Source: Paraphaeosphaeria minitans (Eukaryota; Ascomycota; Dothideomycetes; Pleosporales; Didymosphaeriaceae). From it: a stretch of 64,000 bases of DNA. The notes beneath the pieces were generated by a model that worked only from the letters and a program-made list of their open reading frames with translations, made no database searches and had not been told where the DNA came from. The DNA lies in assembly GCA_015832175.1 (NCBI GenBank), contig WJXW01000004.1:3844001-3908000 (forward strand), read 5' to 3'. This document shows positions 34,410 through 43,518 of the stretch, in pieces (position 1 is the stretch's first letter; each line of letters begins with the position of its first letter). The position numbers and the translations under genes are program-made.

Positions 34410-35864
34410 CTACATATTGGGCGGCTGTACGTATGCTACGGCTCTGTCAGTATCGATGTTATTGCTCTTATTGAAGTTCGACTCCTGGGATCGGATTCAC
34501 ATTCTGCACATAGCTCCCAACGCCATCCAATGCAGACTTGAGTGGAGGCAGGAACCATCTAAAGCGGCCCGAACTAACGCAGGGTCATACTCAACGGGCT
34601 CAGATATGAACTTACTAGCATCAATCTGTTTGATATTTGGCAACGCCAGTCGCACCTTGTTCCGATAAAGGACGGGTTGCGACTTTTGCAGGGGATTGCC
34701 TTCGAAATACACCGTCTCTAGCTCTTCCTTGCCGCCAAGCTGTTTTTCAACCTCGTTGAAGTCGCTCAACTGACAATTGCTCGCCCAAAACTCTTGCAAG
34801 TGCTTGAGGGTGTCTAAGCCTTGCAGGTGTTGTATCGGGTTGGAGCTGACATCGATGACGTGCAGATTGGTGTTCTCTTCGAGGTGCGAGATCTCCTCGA
34901 TGGCGTTGTGAGAGATGTACAGTTCTTCGAGATTTTTCAGGCTGGAGAGGCCGGCGAGAGACGTCAGACGATTTGATTGTATCGACAGAATCTTGAGGTT
35001 GGTAAGGGTATCGAGTCCTTTGAGCTCGGTGATCTTGTTCTTGCCGAGCCATAGCTGCTCCAGCCCAGTGAGTGTCTCGAGATTTTGAATTTCCTGCCCG
35101 CTGTCAGCTCACCCTAGCTGTATGCTTTGATATTCTCACTTACCCGTATTCTGTTTGCACCCAGCTCGACTTGGCGGAGGTTGGTGAGGCCTTCCAATCC
35201 CTCGATTGTACTGATCTTGTTCTGTACGAAGAACAAGTCCTTGAGCTTGGTGAGGTGGTTTATGCGCTTGATGTGCTTGATCTTGTTAAAGGATAGGTCA
35301 AGCAGCACAAGCTCGGAGCAGGCGTCAAAGCCCTTGACATGCGAGATTAGGTTGTCATAGAAATCGAGGTCTTGGAGCTGCGGGGCGATGTCTTCGGGTA
35401 ACTCTACGTTGGTAATCTGGTTCTGGCGAAGACCGAGGCGCTGCGTGGCTCCTGTCAGCCTGTGTCCCATATGGCCCCCGGTTGCCTAGCAGGCCACACG
35501 GCATACCCAGACCAGGCATTCCACATACCTTGAGCTTCTTGAACCTGTCCAGCCGCAGCGCAGCCATGTCGGTAATCCTCAAGTGCACCAGCTCGATGTC
35601 TTCTTCGTCTTCTGGGTAGTCTTCCAGCAGATCCTCGTCAGCCGGTAGTTGCTCGGGCGGCGGCCCCTCGTCTTCAGACACATCTTCGGCGTCGCTGTCG
35701 GCGTCCTGGTCTCTTCCATTCACCAGTACGTTCTTATCGACGCGCAGCTTTCCGTCCCAGCCTTTGCTATCACGTGGCTTGTCCTTGTTTTCCGCGTCGT
35801 GCGTCTCGACGGTGGCGTCGATGGCGGGGTCGACGCGTGGGGCTTTCTCCGGCGCGTCTGCCAT
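34410..35864 (-). CDS. SDS22: Protein phosphatase 1 regulatory subunit SDS22 (leucine-rich repeats), four exons
   Basis: Binds the PP1 catalytic subunit and is needed for its assembly, nuclear targeting and mitotic function. Exons: 35864-35529, 35440-35144, 35093-34616, 34435-34410; introns of 88, 50 and 180 nt; 378 residues in frame. The first 100 residues are acidic and disordered (ADSDAEDVSEDEGPPPE). From residue 113 there are about ten 22-residue SDS22-type leucine-rich repeats, for example LVLLDLSFNKIKHIKRINHL, LKDLFFVQNKISTIEGL and LEELYISHNAIEEISHLEEN, with the LRR cap LALPNIKQIDA at the end. The body exon reads through the last donor (GTAAGT) into unrelated sequence; splicing to a 26-nt exon restores the usual ending IDATYV. 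The call is secure. Confidence 0.95.
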
Positions 35865-36629
35865 GGTGAAAGAGGCTGGCGGTGATTACGGGTAACGAGT
35901 GATGCAGGGCTAACAGCTGTGCTTGGTAGTATAATGATGGTGCTGGTGAGAAGGTCGGGGTGGGCGGGCGGATGCAGTATTTGTTGTTCCGATACGGTAT
36001 GCAGGAAGCTGCGTTGGTCGCTCGGGAGCTTATTTTCGAGCAAGCGTCGCCGCTGCCACTGCGGGGCGAGCTTGCGTCTTTCTTTATCGCCTGGGACCTC
36101 GTCTCTCTCAACACCATGAATTCACATCACCATGTCTTCGGACGCTTCTTCCCAGGCCTTCATGGTCCCCGGTCACTATGGTAGCTTGTTTATTTCGCCA
36201 AGGGATGGGGTGCTGATCATTGCCTGCGCTGCCCGCGCATGTCGTACCTACCTTGGTATCTATCTACAACATCGACGCATCAACCACCAAACCTCTGCAA
36301 GACTATGTGCCTGACAAATGCAACCGACCTGTCCATGGAAGAACAAGCTGCCGCATCCACCCAATCTTGCACCATTCACAACGCCCATGATGCTATCTAG
36401 GCTATCCAGGCCATCGACCTCTCAACCAAGCACCTGCAGGTCCTTGGCGCCGCCAATCACTGGGCACGCGTAATCAATTTCCTAAGGAACCCGCGAGCGA
36501 TCTGCAGCTTTCTAGAGTGGCCTATATAGAACGAAGTCCAAGGAACTCAGATGCGCCATTGCTCTTCTGGATCTCGCCGTCTTCTACATATCCTCCTAGC
36601 CAGTGTCCAGTTCAACAGGAATCAACACC
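35865..36629. other. Divergent intergenic region between SDS22 and the DLH gene
   Basis: Holds both promoters. A TATATA element lies at 36523-36528, about 100 bp before the next ATG. A few TACCTA words occur near 36246-36262. Confidence 0.65.
36523..36528 (+). promoter_or_regulatory. Possible TATA element (TATATA)
   Basis: Located about 102 bp upstream of the dienelactone hydrolase ATG at 36630, a normal distance for a fungal gene. Confidence 0.4.
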
Positions 36630-37641
36630 ATGCTACCATCTCTAGCACTCTGTCTCGCGGGCCTGTCCACTGCCTTCGCCTCGTCTGTTGCGCTTCCCAA
36701 TGTATTTGTGAGCCACGAAGGAGAGACGAAAGGCTTCTTCAGGAACGTATCTGGCGGTAGGTATCTGATCATGCACGTTGTGATTCTTTGTTGACTCGGA
36801 ATGCAGTGAGCATCTATCATTCGTACCACCACCAGAACGTCACCACCGGTGGAAAAGCTGTACTGTTTGTGTCTGATATCTACGGCGTCCCACTATTGGA
36901 GAACAAGCTGTAAGAAACTCGACTCGTGCCTTCCCATCTCGATGCAGTGTTCGTGTAGTGCTTGAATACAACATAATTCGACACCGCTTCCAGTCTTCGA
37001 CGCGCAAGGACAGACACTAACACCCCAACAGCCTCGCCGACTCCATCGCCAGCGCAGGCTACACCGTCATCTTCCCCGATCTTTTCAACGGCGATGCCGT
37101 CCCTTCGGACGATCGCGAAGGCCCAGCTCTCAACCTGACAGAATGGCGCTCCCGCCACCCTACCGCTGAGATCGATGCCATCCTCGGTCTGGCCGTCGAC
37201 TACATCCACAACGACCTCAAAATTAGCAGGATCGGTGGCGTGGGCTACTGCTTCGGAGGCAAGTACGTGCCGCGGTTCCTGGCCGAGGGCAAGGGTATCG
37301 ATGTAGGATTCATTGCGCATCCGAGTGGGCTTGAGGCTGCGGAGGTCCAGGGAATCAATGGGCCGATTACGATTGCAGGTATGCCAATGTTGAGCTTTCA
37401 TATTCACCAAGGGATTACTAATCACGTATTAGCGGGAGAACTTGATAACGCCTTTAATGCCACCGGACGATACAGCACAGAGGCCATACTCACCGCCAAA
37501 AACGCAACCTATCATACCAACTTCTACTCTGGGGCGCCACACGGCTTCGCAGTCCGTCCAAACATGACCGTCCCGCGCCAGAAATATGCTAAGGAGGCGT
37601 CGTTCCTGCAGGCAGTCTTGTGGTTTGCTGCGTGGCTATGA
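36630..37641 (+). CDS. Secreted dienelactone hydrolase-family protein, four exons
   Basis: Alpha/beta hydrolase of the dienelactone hydrolase family, which opens lactones or hydrolyses small esters. Exons: 36630-36756, 36807-36909, 37032-37378, 37433-37641; introns of 50, 122 and 54 nt; 261 residues in frame. The catalytic Cys sits in GVGYCFGGKY, the His in SGAPHGFAVRP, and the Asp is expected in IAAGELDNAF, formed across the third splice junction. Residues 1-17 (MLPSLALCLAGLSTAFA) form a signal peptide, and sequons NVS, NVT, NLT, NAT and NMT suggest N-glycosylation, so this member is probably extracellular or vacuolar, unlike the usual cytosolic enzymes. Substrate unknown. Confidence 0.9.
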
Positions 37642-38710
37642 GGTAGGCTCCTATCAATGTTCATTCAAATGTCCGCTACAACAGAAAATATATGGCAAGA
37701 AGTTTCCTGTACCATAGTCATTATGTGGATTTTCATATGTCGATGTGTGGACGTGTCGTAACCCGGCGCGACGCGACGTTGTGCATGTGCACATGCGGCC
37801 AGTAGCCCTGAAAACCAACAGATGTTAGCTTGCTAATACGGTGAAGTCACCGATTGACTTGGTCGACCTCGCAAAACACCTTGTCTAGGATGTTTTCCGT
37901 CTTTGCAGTGGCAGGAGCTATATGGGCAGCCGAAAGGTGCGCACTGGTCCTTCAGAAGTAACTCCACCCACCATCGCTCTTACACCTCATCATAGTCCAG
38001 GGCCACGTCAGGGATCTAGTCCATCGTCCCTCAGCGCATATCTAAAATACATGACCAAGCCTGCATGGATCTGAGTGTGTTAGCAGTGACTCGATTGACA
38101 CCAACTCCAGAATCCTGACAGTTCACGTGAGGGTCAATGAATACGTGGCACGAACAACGAAGTCTGAGTCGACTCGACTACTTTTGCAGCATCCGAAACG
38201 CTGCCATGTGCGAGGGCCTAGCTATTTATACAGAGAGCATAGTAGAAAACCATGATCGGACCTACCGAAGCGTGACATAACTTGGCGCCTCTAGCAGCGA
38301 TTTAAAAACAATTTATGCAAAAATCTGTCTGTTCATACGGATAGCACAACTACAGGTCGAAGCCGTTTCGTCTCCTACGATACGAAAGCTGGACATTACC
38401 AATATCTCTAGGGCACCTGATGTCAGTCGTAAGTGCGAGCAAGTACAATCCCAATGAGTCAATTCACAATACCAAGTTCGTGTTCGGGCAGTATTTTCTT
38501 CTCAAGAGGATGAAGTGCTATGCATGTCGCAAAAGGGTAAACATGAGTGAGCAGTGACATGGAATGGACCCTGTAGCCCTAGAGATCCAAACAAAAGCAC
38601 GTGAACCAGTACCATATCTCAAATGAGACTAGCGGTTGGCGCAAGCTTCGTTCCCTTCTGCAATTGCGACCATCCTTAATCGCAACCATCTCAGTTCATC
38701 AAAATATGCA
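37642..38710. other. Intergenic, upstream of the ketoacyl synthase
   Basis: Mostly non-coding. The last 78 bp (38633-38710) are open in frame with the ketoacyl synthase and look like a mitochondrial presequence; a possible upstream exon lies at 38510-38536. Both are treated as findings. Confidence 0.6.
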
Positions 38711-40305
38711 ATGCGAAAGGTAGTAGTGACTGGTCTAGGGCTAGTGACCCCTTTAGGTATAGGTTCGTATCTCTCTATCTTCACCACTCGCGACTCCATT
38801 TGCTGAGACCGTGCAGGCGTGCGTCGAACATGGTCGCGACTTTTAGATGGCCAATGCGGCGTTGTTTCCATCAAGGATAGGAGCCCCCAATTTGCTGCGC
38901 TGCCGAGCCAGGTCGCGGGCCTTGTGCCGGAGGGGAAGAAGGAAGATGGGCGTTGGAGCGTGAAAGATTGGCTGAGCGCGTCTGATGAGCGCAGGATGGC
39001 GCGCTTCGCGCAGTATGCTATGGCTGCGTCCGAAGAGGCTTTGTATGATGCTGGGTGGGCGCCCAATAGGGAGGAGGAGCTTGAAGCTACGGTTTGTGTT
39101 TTTTGCGACTGAGAGATCACGTGCTGATGGGCTACAGGGTGTTTACATGGGATCGGGTATTGGTAGCTTGGACGATGTGTACGAGACTACTATTGCTTAT
39201 GAGCAGGGCGTGAGTTTTGACCTCGGTGCCCAGGAGGCGAGTATCTCTGACAGATGTAGGGATATCGGAAAGTGTCGCCTCTTTTCGTACCTCGCCTATT
39301 GATTAATCTTGCAGCTGGTCATGTTTCCATGCGGTATGGTTTCAAGGTATGGTGTTCGAGCTATGTAAGAGCGTAAGCTGAATGTTACAGGGACCTAATC
39401 ATGCTACAACAACGGCATGCACAACAGGTGCCCACAGCATAGGCGACGCTGCCCGACTCATCCAGTTTGGAGATGCAAATGTGATGGTGGCCGGTGGCGC
39501 TGAGTCTTGCATACATCCTCTCGCCATCTCAGGCTTCGCACGAGCGAGGAGTCTGGCCACGGACTGGAACGATAACCCGACGCAGGCAAGCCGGCCGTTC
39601 GACAAAGACAGGGCTGGGTTTGTCATAGGCGAAGGCGCCGGCGTGGTTGTTTTGGAGGTACTACCTCCTCTGCGGGAGTTTGTCATTGCGTATTTAGTAC
39701 AGAATGCTAACAAGGGTAGGAACTCGAGCACGCAAAGCGAAGAGGGGCGAATATATATGCCCAACTCGCGGGTTACGGCTTGTCCAGCGACGCCCATCAT
39801 ATGACAGCACCGCGCGAAGATGGCCAAGGTCCCCGCAACGCCATGAAGCACGCCCTTCGACATGCGGGGATCAAACCAGACTCTGTCGACTACGTGAATG
39901 CACATGCTACTAGCACGCTTCTCGGGGACGCAGCTGAGAACAGAGCGGTCAAAGAGTTACTGCTCGGCGAACATGGGAAGTCCAAAGCCTCAGACATCAA
40001 TATCAGTAGCACTAAAGGCGCAATTGGTCATCTTCTAGGTGCGTCTGGAAGCGTGGAGGCGATTTTCACCGTCCTGGCGCTCCACAACGTAAGTCTCTAT
40101 TCATCGTCCTCTAGTTTGCGTATGCTGAAGAACGCAGAACACCCTTCCTCCAACTCTGAATCTTCATACACCCGGCGACCCTCCAGAAGACTTCAATTGC
40201 AATTACGTAGCGCACACGGCGCAGCAGCGCGACGTTAGCGTTGCACTCTCCAACAGCTTCGGCTTTGGAGGCACCAATGCGTCGCTATGCTTCGTGAAAA
40301 TGTAA
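38711..40305 (+). CDS. CEM1: Mitochondrial-type 3-oxoacyl-[ACP] synthase, seven exons
   Basis: Condensing enzyme (KAS I/II type) of type II fatty acid synthesis; in fungi this single-domain form works in mitochondria and supplies octanoyl-ACP for lipoate. Exons: 38711-38762, 38817-39091, 39138-39209, 39260-39346, 39391-39657, 39720-40088, 40138-40305. Introns are 44-62 nt and the spliced frame gives 429 residues. It opens with [16 protein letters not shown]. The catalytic Cys lies in [15 protein letters not shown], the two His in [11 protein letters not shown] and [12 protein letters not shown], and the Gly-rich end is [11 protein letters not shown]. Every splice junction falls inside a conserved motif, so the model is strong. 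The first ATG leaves no targeting sequence; an upstream in-frame stretch may provide one. A short out-of-frame ATG at 38706 overlaps the start. Confidence 0.95.
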
Positions 40306-40635
40306 CGTGTGTAGGCGAATTTGTAGGGTGGCCGATTTCGCCGGATGTTCTCCAAACGATCGCGTGCTAGACGCAGTATCTACCTATAGCTTGGTAATTC
40401 GCCGCTGTCATAGGCGCATCATGAATTTACCCCGCCGATAAACATGAGCACGTATTTAGCGCGTGCAAAACATCTTTAAACCCCACTACACAACAGCTGG
40501 GTCCTCCTTGACGCTTGGTACTCCCTCGAAGGTTTTTCTTTTTTTCATTTGAGACTCGGGCGGGATTCGTGGCCGTTGGTATCGATTTCAATTCGTTCCG
40601 CGTACTTCAGTGCATAGCGAGGCTTGAGTGTCATC
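40306..40635. other. Intergenic between ketoacyl synthase and NiCoT
   Basis: A 330-bp spacer with a short T-rich tract near 40534-40550. Nothing else is recognised. Confidence 0.7.
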
Positions 40636-42022
40636 ATGGAGGACCGACCGATATCCCCCCACGAAAGCGAGGATGTCGAGATGTCAGGATTCAAGAGCTG
40701 GTCAAACAAAGCTTCCGCGTACCATTCGCGTATTCCGTACCTCAATAATCTTCCTTTCAACGCGATCGCCATCATCCTCACCCTGATCGGTGTCAACATC
40801 TTCGTATGGGTAGCAGTGGGCATCGTCTTGGTAGGCTCTACTCCCTACACACCAGCCCCAACTAACCACGCCAGCACTTCCACACGCCACTAATTTCGAC
40901 CGCAATCCTTTCCTGGACACTCGGCCTCCGTCATGCCCTCGACGCAGACCACATCTCTGCCATCGACCTCATGACGCGGCGGCTGATTGCATCCGGCCAG
41001 CGTCCCGTCACCGTCGGCATGTACTTCAGCCTGGGCCACTCGACCATCGTCATCATCACATCTCTCGTTGTCGCCGGCACGGCCGCAGCCGTCTCTTCCA
41101 AATTCGACAGTTTCTCCCGCGTCGGCGGTATCATTGGGACGTCTGTCTCCGCAACTTTCCTGCTGCTGCTTGGCATGATGAACGTGTACATCCTGTACAA
41201 GCTCATCGTGCAGATGAAGAAGCTGATCGCCTCCACGCCAGGAAACGAGCACCGGGAATTCAAGATCCAGGGTGGCGGGTGCCTCTTCCCTATCTTGCAG
41301 CGGCTCTTCAAGCTCATCGACCGTCCTTGGAAAATGTACCCGCTAGGAGTCATGTTCGGGCTCGGCTTCGACACGTCGTCTGAGATTGCGATTCTGGGTA
41401 TTTCAAGTATTCAGGCGGCCAAGGGGACCACGATGTGGCTTATCTTGCTGTTTCCGCTGCTGTTTACCGCCGGCATGTGTTTGCTGGATACCACGGATGG
41501 CGCGCTGATGATGAGCTTGTATACGAGTACGCAACTGGCGAGGGACCCAGTTGCAATTTGCTACTACAGCATCGTACTTACTGTGATCACGGTCATTGTG
41601 GCGACCGTTATCGGGGTAGTACAGTTTCTCAACTTGGCGCTGAATGTGGCAGAGCCGGAGGGGAGGTTTTGGGATGGGGTAGAGAGGCTAGGAGACAGCT
41701 GGGATATTGTTGGTAAGCCACACGTGCTCGCTTTGGGTGGACGCGAGCTAACAGAGTAGGCGGCGCCATATGTGGGGCCTTTGTGGTCTTCGGTGGATTG
41801 AGCGTGTTACTGTACAAGCCCTGGCGAAGGCGCATCGACCGCAAACGCATGCGAAATGCGACCTTCGAGCCCTTGGACGCGCAAGCTGAGGATGAGTTTG
41901 AAGGCGAAATGGGAAGAGACGCGCAGAACCGGACGACGAAGGACGATTCAAAGACCGCCGAAGTCGGTATCGAACCTGTGGAGACCACCGATGCAGCTGG
42001 ACCCTCGACGAGTCGGAATTGA
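40636..42022 (+). CDS. Nickel/cobalt transporter (NiCoT family), three exons
   Basis: Membrane permease for Ni2+ or Co2+; in fungi the S. pombe relative Nic1 supplies nickel to urease. Exons: 40636-40830, 40875-41712, 41760-42022; introns of 44 and 47 nt; 431 residues in frame. The diagnostic metal-binding motif RHALDADHISAID (HX4DH) is formed just after the first intron, in helix II. Further family signatures are GMYFSLGHSTIV, GLGFDTSSEIAILG and CLLDTTDGALMMSLY. About eight hydrophobic helices are visible, with a final one (ICGAFVVFGGLSVLLY) before a basic RRRIDRKRMR stop-transfer and an acidic cytosolic tail. The start is the ATG at 40636; a slightly longer frame begins with a non-ATG codon. 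It is convergent with the next gene, with 117 bp between stops. Metal preference cannot be read from sequence. Confidence 0.95.
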
Positions 42023-42139
42023 GACAAGCACAGAACTAGATGGTATACTACGAAAAGGACGACACCGCGAGCCAACATCCAACCAATAAAGTACACTCTA
42101 TCGAGTTGACGAAGAGTAATCTTAGAAATCCGTCATCAC

Positions 42140-43402
42140 CTATATCGAAACCTCTTCTTCTTTCGTCCATCTCACATCATAAACCTTCGACCTCATAGCC
42201 GTCCCCATCATACTCATGCCAATGAAATAATCCCGCCCCTTGAGCAACCACACCAAAAACCCCGGCACCCTGTATCCAAAAACAACACCCACACCAGTCG
42301 CCGTGCCTATTGGCACAAACATAACCTCCTTTGTATTCGGCGTGAAGATGCGGTCTTTGCCCGGTGCCGCACGCTCCGGGTGTTTCTCGTCATACGCAAG
42401 CAAGTCGCGCTTGAGGTTGGTTGCGAGGACAGGCAGTCCGTCCATGACGTCTATGACAGTATTGCGCGAGTAGCTGGATACGTCGCCGAGGGCGTACACG
42501 CGGGGACCAGCGAGGTCGACGCGTAGTGTCTGCACGTTGGTGTCGAGGTACTTGTTCTCAGTCAGGAGATTGGGCGGGAGCCACTCGGAGTTGGGCTGCA
42601 CGCCGTGCGCGGGGATGTACAGGTCTGTTGCGATCGTCTCGCCGTTGGAAAGCGTCAACGTGGTCTTGCCGTCGTGCTCTTTGCGCGCATTTTCTACGCG
42701 GATGCTGTATCGGACGTCGACGCCGAGGCCGTTGAGCTTGCGCTCTGCCTCGTCGCCAAGGGCTTTCCGCACTGTGGGGAGAAGCTGTTGCCCGGATGTG
42801 AGCAGCGTGATGGCGACTTTGCGCTGCGGCTTGGAGTACCAGCCTGGTCTGCCATTCAAGAAGTCGCCCAGTTCGCCGGCGGCTTCGACACCCGTGGCTC
42901 CGCCCCCAGCGACGACGATGGATTGGGCGGCTGCGGCGGCGGTTTCGGTGTACTTGAGTGCTTCGAGGGTTGTTTCTTTGTCACTCCATGTCGAGAAGGC
43001 TGGGTAGTAGGTTCTGCTTCCGGTCGCGACGATCAGTGCGTGGTATTGCAGTTGCTCCCCGTCTTTTGCGTCCACCCGTTTGTAATCGACTAGTCGAGCG
43101 GAGTGGTTGAGACCAGTAGCGGTTCCTTGGATCCACGGGACTTCGTCTTTGCTGTACTGGGCGAAGGCCTCAGCGAGCGGGACGAACACCTTCTCGGTCG
43201 ATAGAAGGGAGGTGGAGGTAGCAACGCGCGGCGATGCGATGCGGAAGAACCAGTCTGAACTGGGGCTGATTATGTAGACACGGTATGTTATGCCCTGATG
43301 TTTGCTCTTCAAGATAGGTAGCAGGTATTTGGCGATGTAGTGCAAGACATGGAGGCCGGAGTGAGACGCGCCGACCACGACGATGTTGCGGACCTCAACC
43401 AT
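42140..43402 (-). CDS. AIF2/FSP1-like FAD-dependent oxidoreductase
   Basis: Pyridine nucleotide-disulfide-type oxidoreductase of the apoptosis-inducing factor 2 (AMID/FSP1) group, which reduces quinones with NAD(P)H. Single exon, 420 residues from ATG 43402; upstream in-frame extension has no ATG. The FAD site is VVVGASHSGLHV at residues 6-17, where His-Ser replaces the usual second Gly region. The NAD(P)H site is VVAGGGATGVEAAGEL, and the second FAD-contacting motif is VYALGDVSSY. The C-terminal GVGVVFGYRVPGFLVWLLKG is hydrophobic and may attach the protein to a membrane. No redox-active CxxxxC is present, as expected for this group. A TATAAAA box lies 110 bp upstream. Confidence 0.92.
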   Translation of the reverse strand: MVEVRNIVVVGASHSGLHVLHYIAKYLLPILKSKHQGITYRVYIISPSSDWFFRIASPRVATSTSLLSTEKVFVPLAEAFAQYSKDEVPWIQGTATGLNHSARLVDYKRVDAKDGEQLQYHALIVATGSRTYYPAFSTWSDKETTLEALKYTETAAAAAQSIVVAGGGATGVEAAGELGDFLNGRPGWYSKPQRKVAITLLTSGQQLLPTVRKALGDEAERKLNGLGVDVRYSIRVENARKEHDGKTTLTLSNGETIATDLYIPAHGVQPNSEWLPPNLLTENKYLDTNVQTLRVDLAGPRVYALGDVSSYSRNTVIDVMDGLPVLATNLKRDLLAYDEKHPERAAPGKDRIFTPNTKEVMFVPIGTATGVGVVFGYRVPGFLVWLLKGRDYFIGMSMMGTAMRSKVYDVRWTKEEEVSI

Positions 43403-43511
43403 GGCGAAAGATCTTGACAGAGAATTCCAGGGCAATGATGAAGAGAATACTTCAAGGCGAGGCGGTTCCGTAGTGTACAATGCAGTTCTGTCGCTGCTGT
43501 GCCATCCACTG

Positions 43512-43518
43512 TTTTATA
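43512..43518 (-). promoter_or_regulatory. TATA box (TATAAAA)
   Basis: Minus-strand TATAAAA about 110 bp upstream of the FAD oxidoreductase ATG at 43402. Confidence 0.55.

Noticed and set aside
2344..43402. A biosynthetic gene cluster linking the monooxygenase, alcohol dehydrogenase, ketoacyl synthase and FAD oxidoreductase
   Set aside because: The genes are tens of kilobases apart with housekeeping genes between them, and the ketoacyl synthase is the single-domain mitochondrial type rather than a polyketide synthase.
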